From Acuticoccus sp965213555 (GTDB lineage: Bacteria > Pseudomonadota > Alphaproteobacteria > Rhizobiales > Amorphaceae), in NCBI RefSeq assembly GCF_965213555.1, contig NZ_OZ243890.1, positions 1,426,001-1,490,000 on the forward strand: a stretch of 64,000 bases of DNA, read 5' to 3'. A program made the position numbers and the translations under genes. Shown piece after piece: positions 50,501-59,373 of the stretch. How positions within the stretch are numbered: position 1 is the stretch's first letter; each line of letters starts with the position of its first letter. The notes beneath the pieces are model-generated. The model had not been told where the DNA came from. It saw nothing but the letters and a program-made list of their open reading frames with translations, and ran no database searches.

Positions 50501-51556
50501 TCAGCGCGCCAACGAGGCGGCGTGCGGCTCGAGCCTTGGCACCATGCCATGCCTCACCGCCGCCCGGTTGAGCTGCCAGCGCCAAGCGCTGCGGCACATG
50601 TCGTCGAGGTCGCGCAGCGCCGACCATCCGAGGGCACGCTCCGCCTTCGACGGGTCGGCCACCGAGGCCCCGATGTCGTTGGCCCTGCGCGCCTCCTCGC
50701 GGACCGCGATGTCGATGCCCGTGGCCGTCCGAAAGGCGTGCACGAGCTCGAGCACCGTCGCGCCGCGTCCTGTCCCGACGTTGAACACGTGGGCGTCGCG
50801 CTCTCCTCCGACGAACTCCAGCGCCGCCGCATGGGCCTCGGCAAGGTCCGTGACGTGGATGAAGTCGCGCAGCCCGGTCCCATCGCGGGTCGGCCAGTCG
50901 TGGCCGTAGACCGTCAGCTCGGCGCGCTGGCCGCTCGCCACCTCAAGGAGGACCGGCATGAGGTTCGAAGGCACGCCGCATGGCTCCTCGCCGATGAGCC
51001 CCGACGGATGTGCGCCGACGGGGTTGAAGTAGCGCAGGAGGACCGCCGCCGCACCGGCGGTCGCCGCCACCCAGTCCTCGATGAGGGCCTCGTTGAACAG
51101 CTTGGTCCGCCCGTAGGGGTTCGACGGGGCGACGGGGTGCGCCTCGTCCACCGGCAGGTACCGCGCCGGCCCATAGACCACCGCGGAGGAGGAAAACACC
51201 ATGCGCCGGCAGCCGTGCCGGTTCATGGCGCGCAGCAGCTCGATGGTCCCATGAAGGTTGGTGTCGTAGTACGCGAGCGGATCGGCCTGGCTGTCGACCA
51301 CCGCCTTCAGCCCAGCGAAGTGGACGACGCACTGGGGCCGCACCTCGTGGAGGACGGCGTCGAGGGCGCGGGCGTCGCGGATGTCGGCCTCGTAGGCCGC
51401 GAACGGTCTTTCGCCAAGCATGCGCAGCCGCTCGACCACGTCTCGCGAGGCGTTGGCGTAGTTGTCGACCAACGCGACGGCGTGGCCCGCGCCAAGGAGG
51501 GAAAGGACCGCGTGGGAGCCGACGTAGCCGGCGCCTCCGGTGACGAGCACGCGCAA
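50501..51556 (-). CDS. galE: UDP-glucose 4-epimerase
   Basis: NAD-dependent interconversion of UDP-glucose and UDP-galactose for envelope polysaccharides. 351 residues, extended SDR. GGAGYVG at 7-13, FSSSAVVYG at 121-129 with the catalytic Ser, and Tyr148-x-x-x-Lys152 (YGRTK) are complete; HFAGLKAVVDSQADPLAYYDTN and LRYFNPVGAHPSGLIGE are specific to GalE. The C-terminus carries ~15 extra residues. It stands alone, divergent from an SDR gene, and borders the AT-rich island at its 3' end. It is not adjacent to the bcs genes but would use the same UDP-glucose pool. Confidence 0.95.
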   Translation of the reverse strand: MRVLVTGGAGYVGSHAVLSLLGAGHAVALVDNYANASRDVVERLRMLGERPFAAYEADIRDARALDAVLHEVRPQCVVHFAGLKAVVDSQADPLAYYDTNLHGTIELLRAMNRHGCRRMVFSSSAVVYGPARYLPVDEAHPVAPSNPYGRTKLFNEALIEDWVAATAGAAAVLLRYFNPVGAHPSGLIGEEPCGVPSNLMPVLLEVASGQRAELTVYGHDWPTRDGTGLRDFIHVTDLAEAHAAALEFVGGERDAHVFNVGTGRGATVLELVHAFRTATGIDIAVREEARRANDIGASVADPSKAERALGWSALRDLDDMCRSAWRWQLNRAAVRHGMVPRLEPHAASLAR

Positions 51557-51841
51557 GAGCTTCCTCCGAGAGTTCGTCCGCCAGCGACGCGGGCGCGCGG
51601 CGGACGGTGTTCATTCGGCGCAAGCGGCGCTCCCCCTGCAAACGCGCAAGGTTGAACCTCGTGTGCTCAAGAACGGCCGACCGCGACCATGCGCCGCGAT
51701 GGCCCGACCCGCCCGTCCGTCCCAACGCCGAGGCGATGCGCTGGCCCGAAGCGCGCGCGCCGAGGCCATCGCCTGCGATGCGCCCTTCCATTGGCCCGGC
51801 ATCGCTCGCCGGATAGTATTGGAGTGCAAGCGGGAGGATGC

Positions 51842-52666
51842 ATGGCAAGGCTGCAGGGCAAGACGGCGTTGATCTTCGGCGCGGGATCGGTCGGCGACGG
51901 CTGGGGCAATGGCCGCGCCACCGCGGCCGTGATGCTGCGTGAGGGCGCGCGGGTCTTCGGCACCGACCGCGACACGGCCGCGCTCGCCCGCACCGTGAAG
52001 ATGGTGGCCGAGCACGGGCGCATGGAGAGCGCTCCTTGCGACATCACCAGCACTGCCGATCTCGACACAGCCATCGAAGCCTGCCGACAGGCCTTCGGCC
52101 GGATCGACATCCTCGTCAACAATGTCGGCGGCTCGGTCCCTGGCGACGTCGTCGGTCTGCCGTCCGAAGCTTGGGATGCGCAGTTCGACCACAACATCAA
52201 CTACGTGTTCGAGACGATGAAGCGCGTCGTGCCGATCATGGTTGAGCAGGGCGGCGGTGCCATCGTCAACCTTGCGTCCATCGCGGCGCTGCGCTTCTTC
52301 GGCCCGGACTGCGTCGCCTATGCAGCCGCCAAGGCCGGGCTGATCAAGATGGGGCAGGTCACCGCCGTCAAGTACGCGCGCCAGCACGTCCGGGTGAATA
52401 CGGTCGTGCCGGGGCTGATGAACACACCCCTCGTGACCGTCCGCCTCGCTGGCCAGCGCGGCGGCGGAGATGCCGACAGGCTGATCGCCGCGCGCCACGC
52501 GCAGGTGCCGATGGGGCACATGGGCGATGGCTGGGACGTCGCGCACGCCGTCGCCTTCCTCGCCTCGGACGAGGCAAAGTACATCACGGCGACCGAGCTC
52601 GTCGTCGATGGCGGCTTGCAGGCGACCTGCGTCGCGCCCAGCCACGTCATTTCAAGCGACTTCTGA
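51842..52666 (+). CDS. SDR family oxidoreductase
   Basis: 274 residues from ATG 51842. The cofactor loop is longer than usual, IFGAGSVGDGWGNGRA (residues 11-26), then NNVGG at 93-97, Ser146, Tyr160 and Lys164 (YAAAK). FGTDRD after the second strand suggests NAD. The insertion GDGWGNG in the glycine loop is found in a subgroup of SDRs from organic-acid loci. The substrate is unknown. Position next to the lactonase and dehydrogenase genes suggests a role in the same catabolic module. It is divergent from galE with a 285-bp gap between them and convergent with the lactonase gene. Confidence 0.85.
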   Translation: MARLQGKTALIFGAGSVGDGWGNGRATAAVMLREGARVFGTDRDTAALARTVKMVAEHGRMESAPCDITSTADLDTAIEACRQAFGRIDILVNNVGGSVPGDVVGLPSEAWDAQFDHNINYVFETMKRVVPIMVEQGGGAIVNLASIAALRFFGPDCVAYAAAKAGLIKMGQVTAVKYARQHVRVNTVVPGLMNTPLVTVRLAGQRGGGDADRLIAARHAQVPMGHMGDGWDVAHAVAFLASDEAKYITATELVVDGGLQATCVAPSHVISSDF

Positions 52667-52770
52667 CAACACGGCGTCGTCGAGGACCGTTCGGGGCAAG
52701 CACCCCCTCTGCGCCGACGGGCGTGGTCGCGGTACCGCCGCCGACGGGGATGGAGCTCGGCGAGCCTCTC

Positions 52771-53838
52771 CTACGATGCCGACGGTGATGCGAAGACGAT
52801 GCAGGTCGGGCTGCCGGTCTCCACGGCGCGGGAGGGCTCCCCAAGCGATCCGTCGCGCGGATCGACGGGAAACGAGACGACGGTGTGGCTCGTCTCGTTC
52901 GCCACGTGCAGCGTCGTCCCGCGCGGATCGAGGGTGATGAAGCGTGGCGTCGTGCCGCCCGACGGGCGCCAGCTGCGCGGCGACAGCGCGCCCGAGTCCG
53001 GGTCGCACGCCAGCACCGCCACGCTGTCGTGGCCTCGGTTGGACACGTAGATCGTGGAGCCGTCGGCGCCGGTCACGATGCCCGCCACGCGGTTGTTCGC
53101 GGTGAACTCACGCGGCAGCGTCGGCACCACGAACAGCGGCGTCAGCGTTCCTCTTTCGGCGTCGAAGCCGTAGGTGGTCACGGTGGAGTCGAGCTCGTTG
53201 GCGACGAAGGCGAACGGACGGCCGGGATGGAAGGCGACGTGGCGCGGCCCGGCAGCCTCGCGCGTCGCCACCCAGCCGGGATCGGCGAGGGCGAGCGTCC
53301 CCGTCGCGACGTCGAGCCCGAGCACGAACACCCGGTCGAGACCCTTGTCCGGCACCACGATGAAGCGTCCACCAGGGTCGAAGGGGCAATGATGGGGGTG
53401 CGCCCCCGCCTGCTCCACGCGATGCGGTCCGATCTCTCCGGGAACGTCGAGGAGGTGCGCGGGCGGGCCGAGGGCCCCACCGTCATCCACGGGAAGGCTC
53501 GCCACGGTGCCGGTCGCGTAGTTCACCGTGATGAGCCAGCGGCCGGTGGGGTCGAGCGCGAGGTGCACCGGATTGCGTCCTCCGGTCGACCCTCGACCGA
53601 GGAACGACAGCCGGCCCGTCTTCGGGTCGCGTGCGAAGGCGCTCGCCTCGCTCCGGTCGCCGTGGACGGCGTAAAGGGTGCGCCCCGTCCGGTCGAGCGT
53701 CAGGAAGGACGGGTTGACGAGATCGCCGACGGTCTCAACGTGCCGCCACCGGCCGCCGTCGTCCTCGGCGAACACCTCGATGCCGCGGCCCTGCGCCCCG
53801 CGCTCCCGGGTGGTACGGCACCCCACGTAGACGAACAT
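52771..53838 (-). CDS. Lactonase family beta-propeller protein (6-phosphogluconolactonase/YbhE-like)
   Basis: 355 residues from ATG 53838. Seven-bladed propeller repeats are visible, each with a phrase like NPSFLTLDRTGRTLYAVH, NPVHLALDPTGRWLITVNY, GPRHVAFHPGRPFAFVANE and PRFITLDPRGTTLHVANE. The HPHHCPFDPGGRFIVVPDKGLDR segment is a family hallmark. Such enzymes open sugar lactones or, in muconate-cycloisomerase-type members, act on related lactones. No signal peptide, so cytoplasmic. It is divergent from the dehydrogenase gene across ~140 bp that contains the putative GntR site, so it is probably co-regulated with it. Confidence 0.88.
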   Translation of the reverse strand: MFVYVGCRTTRERGAQGRGIEVFAEDDGGRWRHVETVGDLVNPSFLTLDRTGRTLYAVHGDRSEASAFARDPKTGRLSFLGRGSTGGRNPVHLALDPTGRWLITVNYATGTVASLPVDDGGALGPPAHLLDVPGEIGPHRVEQAGAHPHHCPFDPGGRFIVVPDKGLDRVFVLGLDVATGTLALADPGWVATREAAGPRHVAFHPGRPFAFVANELDSTVTTYGFDAERGTLTPLFVVPTLPREFTANNRVAGIVTGADGSTIYVSNRGHDSVAVLACDPDSGALSPRSWRPSGGTTPRFITLDPRGTTLHVANETSHTVVSFPVDPRDGSLGEPSRAVETGSPTCIVFASPSAS

Positions 53839-53904
53839 GCGCTCCGCTCCGGCCCCTGGCGCCGCCGTCGGTCTTGCCGCGCAACGCCAAGGTTTGGCGG
53901 ATGG

Positions 53905-53940
53905 CTGCGCAGTATGCAACAACGTATGCACAATGCAGCC
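53905..53940. promoter_or_regulatory. Putative GntR operator, site 1
   Basis: GTATGCA occurs twice (53912-53918 and 53924-53930), followed by ATGCA (53933-53937). It lies in the divergent gap between the lactonase and dehydrogenase genes. The same GTATGCA...ATGCA arrangement recurs at 62484-62502 in front of the transporter operon, with the GntR gene encoded between the two. Confidence 0.5.
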
Positions 53941-53979
53941 ATGGCCGCCGCATGGCCGCCGCAACCCTGTGGACAGAAG

Positions 53980-55047
53980 ATGAAGCTCGCGGTCCTTCCC
54001 GGTGACGACATCGGGCCCGAGATCACGGACGCCACTCTGGTGGTGCTCGAGGCGGCCGACCGGGCGTTCGGGCTCGGACTCGACGTCGACGTCCACGAGG
54101 TCGGCATGGCCTCGCATCGCAAGAACGGGACGACGCTGCCGGACGGCGTGCTGCAGGCGGCGCGGGCGGCGGACGGCATCGTCCTCGGCCCGGGCGGGAT
54201 GACGCTCTATCCCCCGCGCGAGGAGGGCGGCATCAACATCCCCGGCACCATCCGCAAGGAGCTGGACCTTTACGCCAACATCCGGCCGGCCCGCTCCCGG
54301 CCCGGCGTGCCGAACGCCCGTCCCGGCCTCGACGCAGTGATCGTGCGCGAGAACACCGAGGGCTTCTACGCCGACCGCAGCCTGTTCATGGGCTACGGTG
54401 AGTTCATGCCGACGGAGGATGTCGCGCTGTCGCTGCGCAAGATCACCGCCAAGGCATCGCGGCGGATCGGCCGCGCGGCCTGCGAGGTGGCGCGCGAGCG
54501 CAACGGCCACGTCACCATGGTCGGCAAGCGGCACGTGCTTCAGGTGACGGACGGACTGTTCATGCGCGAGGTCGAGGCCGCGGCCGCCGACTTCCCGGGC
54601 ATCGAGCTCAACGAGATCGACGTCGACGCGATGGCGGCGGACATCTACCTGCGGCCCGAGCGGTTCGACGTGATCCTCACCACCAACATGTTCGGCGACA
54701 TCCTCTCCAACCTCGCCGCGGCGCTGTCGGGCGGGCTCGGGCTCGCCGCGGCGCTCAACGTCGGAGACCGGCACGCGGCGGCGAACGCGGGCCACGGCTC
54801 GGCGCCCGACATCGCGGGCCAGGGCATCGCCAATCCGAGCGGGCTCATCATGTCGGCGGCGCTCCTCCTGCGGTGGCTGGGGACGACGCATCAGAGCCCC
54901 GCCTTCGGTGCGGCGGCGAGCGCCATCGAAGGCGGGGTCGACGCGGCGCTCGGCGTCGCCGACAGCCGTACAGGCGACCTCGGCGGGAACGGCTCGACCC
55001 GCCGCTTCGCCGAGGCGGTGGCGGCCAACCTGCAGGCCGGTGAGTAG
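53980..55047 (+). CDS. Isocitrate/isopropylmalate/tartrate-type beta-decarboxylating dehydrogenase
   Basis: 355 residues from ATG 53980. NAD-dependent oxidation, and usually decarboxylation, of a 2R-hydroxy acid. Family motifs: VLPGDDIGPEI at the N-terminus, RENTEGFYAD (arginine-glutamate-asparagine box), then VDAMAADIYLRPERFDVILTTNMFGDILSNLAAAL, the metal-binding strand with Asp in GDI. The usual second Asp (LSD) is Asn (LSN). The substrate cannot be fixed: the phosphate-binding serine of isocitrate dehydrogenase is absent (NTEGFY), pointing to the isopropylmalate/tartrate/homoisocitrate side. Location beside an organic-acid transporter favours a catabolic tartrate- or malate-like substrate over leucine synthesis. 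Confidence 0.88.
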   Translation: MKLAVLPGDDIGPEITDATLVVLEAADRAFGLGLDVDVHEVGMASHRKNGTTLPDGVLQAARAADGIVLGPGGMTLYPPREEGGINIPGTIRKELDLYANIRPARSRPGVPNARPGLDAVIVRENTEGFYADRSLFMGYGEFMPTEDVALSLRKITAKASRRIGRAACEVARERNGHVTMVGKRHVLQVTDGLFMREVEAAAADFPGIELNEIDVDAMAADIYLRPERFDVILTTNMFGDILSNLAAALSGGLGLAAALNVGDRHAAANAGHGSAPDIAGQGIANPSGLIMSAALLLRWLGTTHQSPAFGAAASAIEGGVDAALGVADSRTGDLGGNGSTRRFAEAVAANLQAGE

Positions 55048-55072
55048 GAATGCCTGGGGCGGTGCTGGGCAC

Positions 55073-55798
55073 GTGACCACGATCCGACGCGACGGCGCCG
55101 ATGCGCTGCTTACGCCCGCCCCCCCATCGCCGGACGAAGCGCCGACTTCGAACGCCAGTCACGCCTACGCGGTCCTGAAGCGGCGGATCGTGGACAACTT
55201 CTATGCCCCCAGCGCCACCGTCCCGGTGCAGGAGGTCTCCGCCGAGCTCGGAATGAGCCGCACGCCGATCCGCGACGCGTTGATCCGGCTCGAGAAGGAA
55301 CGGCTCGTTGAGCTCGTGCCGCGCTATGGGTTCCGGGTGCTCGGCATGTCGGCGCAGGGGATGCTGGACATCTACCAGATCCTTGCCGGGCTCGAGGCGG
55401 TGGCGATCGAGCTCATCATCGAGCGCGGGCCGACGGCGAGCGAGATGGCGCGGCTCGGTGCCGCCGCCGATGGACTCGCCGCCGCGCTCGAAGAAGGGGA
55501 CCTCGACCTCTGGGCCGAGGCGGACGCCGTCTTCCACACGGCGCTGGCGGAAGTCTCCGGCAACCGCCAGCTCGTTGCCACCGTGCGCCAGTTCGCCGAG
55601 CAGACGAGCCGGGCGCGCGCGGTGACGCTGCGCCTGCGACCGGCGCCGACGACCTCCACCCAGAACCATCGTCGGCTGGTGGAGGCGATCGCGGCGGGCG
55701 ACGCTGTGGCCGCGAGGGAGATCCACTGGAACCAGCGCCTACGCAGCGGCCGCGAGCTTGCGGACATCCTCCGCCGCCTGAACATGCGCCACCTCTAG
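55073..55798 (+). CDS. GntR family transcriptional regulator (FCD domain)
   Basis: 241 residues from GTG 55073, 25 bp after the dehydrogenase stop. The winged helix covers residues ~25-90: VPVQEVSAELGMSRTPIRDALIRLEKERLVELVPRYGFRV. The C-terminal FCD ligand domain (~95-235) keeps the metal-type residues of the family (EADAVFHTALAEVSGN, then QNHRRLVEAI), indicating a small organic acid as effector. A ~20-residue Pro-rich N-terminal arm precedes the helix-turn-helix. Its probable targets are the two sites with GTATGCA repeats on either side of the operon, so it would control uptake and oxidation together. Its stop overlaps the start of the palindromic repeat at 55796. Confidence 0.9.
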   Translation: MTTIRRDGADALLTPAPPSPDEAPTSNASHAYAVLKRRIVDNFYAPSATVPVQEVSAELGMSRTPIRDALIRLEKERLVELVPRYGFRVLGMSAQGMLDIYQILAGLEAVAIELIIERGPTASEMARLGAAADGLAAALEEGDLDLWAEADAVFHTALAEVSGNRQLVATVRQFAEQTSRARAVTLRLRPAPTTSTQNHRRLVEAIAAGDAVAAREIHWNQRLRSGRELADILRRLNMRHL

Positions 55799-55900
55799 AG
55801 CATCCTGGGTCTTCTCAGACCCAGATAAGATGCTCTAGCTCCTTGATTAAAGGCGGTCTTTTTAGGGTTTGGTGGTTCCACCTAACCCCAAACCGCTCTA
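55796..55900. repeat. Two-hairpin palindromic repeat, copy B
   Basis: 105 bp beginning at the GntR stop codon. Hairpin 1: AGAGCATC/GATGCTCT outer and CTGGGTCT/AGACCCAG inner stems with an ATAA bulge (55797-55836). Hairpin 2: GCGGT...ACCGC with an imperfect TTAGGG/AACCCC core (about 55852-55898). Related to copy A at 36740-36845. It lies between convergent units and may also end transcription. Confidence 0.8.
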
Positions 55901-55918
55901 AGGCGCCGAAGAACGGAA

Positions 55919-56698
55919 TTAGACCCGCACGCCCGCCTTCAAGGTGTGCCAGATGGTCTGTCGGAGGTCGACGAAGGCAGGGTCCGCCTTCACGTCCTCG
56001 CCGCGGGGGCGGCCGAAGGGGACCGGGATCAGGCGGTCCACCCGCGCCGGGCGCGGGGTGATGACCGCCACCCGGTCGGCCAGGTAGAGCGCCTCCTCGA
56101 TGGAGTGGGTTACGAAGAGCACCGTCTTGCGCTCCTGGTTCCAGATGCGCAGCAGCTCATCCTGGAGGATGTCGCGCGTCTGAACATCGAGCGCGCCGAA
56201 CGGCTCGTCCATCAGGAGGATGTTCGGCTTGATGGCGAGCGCACGGGCGAGGCCGACGCGCTGCTGCATGCCGCCGCTCAGCTCGTGCGGGTAGGCCGCC
56301 TCGAACCCGCCGAGGCCGACCATGTCGATGTAGTGTTGCGCGATGTCGCGCCGCTCGGCCCGCGAGACGGACTGCGCCTCGAGGCCGAACTCGACGTTGC
56401 CGAGCGTGGTGCGCCAGGGAAACAGGTCGAAGCTCTGGAACACCATGCCGCGGCCCTCGCCGCCCACGGTTCCCGTCACGTCGCGGCCGTCCAGGAGGAT
56501 CGCGCCGCTGTCGGGCGGCACGAGCCCGTCGATGAGGCGGAGCAGCGTGGACTTGCCACAGCCGCTAGGCCCCAGGATGGCGAGGAACTCGAGGTCCGGC
56601 ACCGCAAGGTCGAGGCCGTCGACGACGCGGATCGCATCGCCGCCGCCCCGGCCGTAGCTCTTGGAGACGTTGCGGACCTCGAGCTTTGGAGGGCTCAT
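55919..56698 (-). CDS. ABC transporter ATPase, NitT/TauT family
   Basis: 259 residues. Walker A GPSGCGKST (43-51), Q-loop VFQSFDLFPW, signature LSGGMQQR (140-147), Walker B LLMDEP (161-166) and the switch His in FVTHSIEEALYLADR: a complete NBD of the nitrate/sulfonate/bicarbonate class (SsuB/TauB-like). Last gene of the six-gene operon. Its ATG overlaps the binding-protein stop by 4 bp. It powers the two permeases encoded upstream. Confidence 0.93.
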   Translation of the reverse strand: MSPPKLEVRNVSKSYGRGGGDAIRVVDGLDLAVPDLEFLAILGPSGCGKSTLLRLIDGLVPPDSGAILLDGRDVTGTVGGEGRGMVFQSFDLFPWRTTLGNVEFGLEAQSVSRAERRDIAQHYIDMVGLGGFEAAYPHELSGGMQQRVGLARALAIKPNILLMDEPFGALDVQTRDILQDELLRIWNQERKTVLFVTHSIEEALYLADRVAVITPRPARVDRLIPVPFGRPRGEDVKADPAFVDLRQTIWHTLKAGVRV

Positions 56699-57726
56699 TC
56701 AGCCTCCAGTTCCTTCAACGCCTGTTCGACGAAGCTTGTGTCGATGACGGTGTCGAGGTCGACCGTCCCTTCGACCGCGCCGGCCGCCTTGTAGATCGGC
56801 ATCAGCTCCTCGTAGACCGCCACGCGATGGTTCATGTCGCGCGGCCAAGCATTCACTTCGTTGGCAAGCTGCATGCGGATCGCCTCGATCTCCTCCTCGC
56901 TGGCCGTCGCCATGGTGTCCTGAGTGCCGTACTCGCGGAACGCTGCGGCGTACCACTCGGGGTCCTCCTGGGCGCGCCGGAAGGCCTTGATGTTGGCCTT
57001 CAGGAGGTCGACGGCAGCGCGCTGGTTGGCCTCGTCCTCGAGCCACTCCCCGCTCGCCATCCACACCTCGCCGAGGAAGTTGTCGTAGACGCCCCACGGC
57101 TCGATGAGCACCGTGTACTGATCCTGCGGCAGCTGCTGCGCCTGGTCGAAGTGGATCGGCACGGCGTCGACGCGGCCGGCCAGCAGCGCGCGCAGTCGCG
57201 TGCCCGAGCCCCCCATGGTGATGACGTTCACCTCGTCGATGTCCACGCCGGCGTCCTGCAGCGGCTTGATGAGCATCACGTGGGTGAAGTCACCCGGCGA
57301 GTTGACGGCGACCGTCACGCCGTCCTTCTCGAGGTCCTTCATCTCCTTGATCGTCTCGGCGTTCGCCACGAACACGAGGCTCGTGTTGGTGAACGCGTTG
57401 CCGATGATCTTGAGGTCGGCGCCTGCTTCTACGGCGCGCAGCGTGCTGATCGCGTCACCCGCACCGAACTCCGACGAGCCGGTGAGGACCGATTGTGTGA
57501 TGACCTCCAGCTTGCTGTTGCGCTCGACGTTGGGCGCGCCGTAGCCCTCCATCTCCGGCAGGACCTCGTTCAGGGCTGCCATGTAGGGGATGTGGATCCC
57601 GAGCGAGTTGGCGACGATGTCGACGTCGAGCGTGCGCTCATCCTGGGCGTGCGCGAGCCCACCCGTCGCAAGGAGTGCGGCGCCGGCGACCGCGCCGGCG
57701 ACCCTCAGGCTGGTTCTGTGCGTCAT
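56695..57726 (-). CDS. ABC transporter substrate-binding protein, NitT/TauT (NMT1/TauA-like)
   Basis: 343 residues from ATG 57726, signal peptide of ~27 residues ending GLAHAQD. Mature N-terminus reads RTLDVDIVANSLGIHIPYMAALNEV. The TSSLVF/GSGTRLRALLAGRVDAVPI block is the SsuA/TauA-type ligand region. Ligands of this class include taurine, alkanesulfonates, nitrate, thiamine precursors and organic acids; this one is not assigned. It lies 22 bp after the permease gene and 4-bp-overlaps the ATPase gene, so it is within the operon rather than first, unusual for a binding protein. Confidence 0.87.
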   Translation of the reverse strand: MTHRTSLRVAGAVAGAALLATGGLAHAQDERTLDVDIVANSLGIHIPYMAALNEVLPEMEGYGAPNVERNSKLEVITQSVLTGSSEFGAGDAISTLRAVEAGADLKIIGNAFTNTSLVFVANAETIKEMKDLEKDGVTVAVNSPGDFTHVMLIKPLQDAGVDIDEVNVITMGGSGTRLRALLAGRVDAVPIHFDQAQQLPQDQYTVLIEPWGVYDNFLGEVWMASGEWLEDEANQRAAVDLLKANIKAFRRAQEDPEWYAAAFREYGTQDTMATASEEEIEAIRMQLANEVNAWPRDMNHRVAVYEELMPIYKAAGAVEGTVDLDTVIDTSFVEQALKELEAE

Positions 57727-57748
57727 GTCGTTCCCTCCGTTTTGTCTG

Positions 57749-58522
57749 TCATGGTTGGCCTCCGCGCATCCCCTGCCGCGCGGTGTACCAAGGGGCGATC
57801 CGCTCGCCTGCACCTGCAAGCAGTGCGTTGCCGGCGAGGCTCACGACCATCAGCAAGATGAGGTAGGCGAGCAGGGGCGCGACCGAGAGGTCGAGCCCCG
57901 TCTGGAAGATGAGCCCGCCGTACCCGGTGATGACGAACATCTCGGCCACCACCATCGCGCGGATCGCGTGCACGAGACCGAGCCGCGCCCCGGTGATGAG
58001 GTAGGGGAAGAGCGCTGGCAGCAGCACCTTGCGGTAGAGCGCGATGCCGCCGACCGAGAAGGACCGTGCGGCATTGACGTAGCGCACGTCGATGCCGCGG
58101 GCGCCGTGGTAGGCGGTCATGACGATGTAGCCCACCGAGCCGACGAACACGATGGCGATCCGCATCGCGAGCCCGGTGCCGAACAGCAGCATGAAGATCG
58201 GCACCAGCGCGGCGATGGAGGTGACGACGATCATTCCCACCCACGGGTGGACGAAGGCGTCGATCCACGCGACGCGACCCATCAGCGTGCCGAGCGGCAT
58301 GCCGACGAGGCACGCGAGGCCGAAGCCGATCAGCATCTGCCGCAGCGAGCCGGCGAGCTCGACCAAGATGTCGCCACGGGCGATCATGTCGATGAGCAGC
58401 GGCAGGACGATGCTCGGCGCCGCGAGCAGGAACTCGCCGAGCGAGCGCCCCACGATCTCCCAAGCGACGACGACGATCGCGATCCCGCTGAGCTTGAGGG
58501 CAAGGTCACGCAGGCGATCCAT
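57749..58522 (-). CDS. ABC transporter permease, NitT/TauT family (second permease)
   Basis: 257 residues, six hydrophobic segments. The EAA-type loop reads NAARSFSVGGIALYRKVLLPALFPYLITGARLG, the coupling helix contacting the ATPase. Its start overlaps the stop of the other permease (ATGA). It is similar in design to its neighbour but diverged, so the two form a heterodimer, whereas most NitT/TauT systems have a single permease gene. Confidence 0.92.
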   Translation of the reverse strand: MDRLRDLALKLSGIAIVVVAWEIVGRSLGEFLLAAPSIVLPLLIDMIARGDILVELAGSLRQMLIGFGLACLVGMPLGTLMGRVAWIDAFVHPWVGMIVVTSIAALVPIFMLLFGTGLAMRIAIVFVGSVGYIVMTAYHGARGIDVRYVNAARSFSVGGIALYRKVLLPALFPYLITGARLGLVHAIRAMVVAEMFVITGYGGLIFQTGLDLSVAPLLAYLILLMVVSLAGNALLAGAGERIAPWYTARQGMRGGQP

Positions 58523-59373
58523 CAGGCGTCCCTCACGCTCCAGGGAAGAAGCCGCACCTCCGCCCGCTTCACCACCTCCTGCAGGGCGAGCCCGAACAGG
58601 CTGACGAGGAAGACGACGCCGAGCATCGTCGGCGCATCGAACCGGCTCGACGCCGTCTGCATGATGGCACCGAGGTTGACGGCCGCGAAGAACAGCTCGG
58701 CCGTGATCATCGCGTTGACGGCGCGCACCACGCCGATGCGCAGGGCGGTGAACACGAAGGGAAGGCTCGCCGGCAACAACACCTTGCGAAGGCGCGCGAG
58801 GCCGGTGACCTGGAACGAGCGGGCCACGTTGAGCACGGCGGGGTCGATGTTGCGCGCGCCCGCCGACACGGTGATGAGGACGTCGAACACGCACATGAAG
58901 AACACCAGGGCGACCCGAGCCTCGTAGAACAGGCCGAACCAGATCATGATGAACGGCACGAAGGCGACCGAGGGGATCGCGAAGAACGCGTTTACGACGG
59001 GGTCGAACATGGTCGCCGCGGTGCGGTTGCGTCCGAGCAGGAACCCGAGCGGCATCGCGACGGCAATGGCGAGCGCTAGGCCCGCCACCATGTGCTGCAG
59101 CGAGTTGAGGAAGCCGAGGGGGATGGCGCCGCTGGCGAAGCCATCGACCATCGCCCAGAAGACGCGGCTCGGCGCGGCGAAGACGACGCGCGGCAGCAGG
59201 CTCGCGACGACTTCCCAGACGAGGAGCCCGAGCACGAACGAGAGCGGGTAGATGAGACGGGTTCCGCCGCGCGAGGAGGCGAGGGCCGCGAGCGTGGTCA
59301 TGCGGCGGAAGGGCGCGAGGACGGCGCTCCCGCTCGTCAGCTCCCGGGGTCGGCGCGGGGACTCGCTGCTCAT
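58522..59373 (-). CDS. ABC transporter permease, NitT/TauT family (first permease)
   Basis: 283 residues with a ~35-residue polar N-terminus followed by six hydrophobic segments. The EAA loop is NVARSFQVTGLARLRKVLLPASLPFVFTALRIG, near residue 200. It overlaps both neighbours by 4 bp or less: its ATG lies in the stop of tctA-tctB and its stop lies in the start of the second permease, so translation of the operon runs through without gaps. Confidence 0.92.
   Translation of the reverse strand: MSSESPRRPRELTSGSAVLAPFRRMTTLAALASSRGGTRLIYPLSFVLGLLVWEVVASLLPRVVFAAPSRVFWAMVDGFASGAIPLGFLNSLQHMVAGLALAIAVAMPLGFLLGRNRTAATMFDPVVNAFFAIPSVAFVPFIMIWFGLFYEARVALVFFMCVFDVLITVSAGARNIDPAVLNVARSFQVTGLARLRKVLLPASLPFVFTALRIGVVRAVNAMITAELFFAAVNLGAIMQTASSRFDAPTMLGVVFLVSLFGLALQEVVKRAEVRLLPWSVRDA

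Noticed and set aside
53980..55047. leuB (3-isopropylmalate dehydrogenase) as a firm call
   Set aside because: The family fits, but there are no leucine genes nearby, the LSD motif reads LSN, and the context is organic-acid uptake; left as a broader family call.
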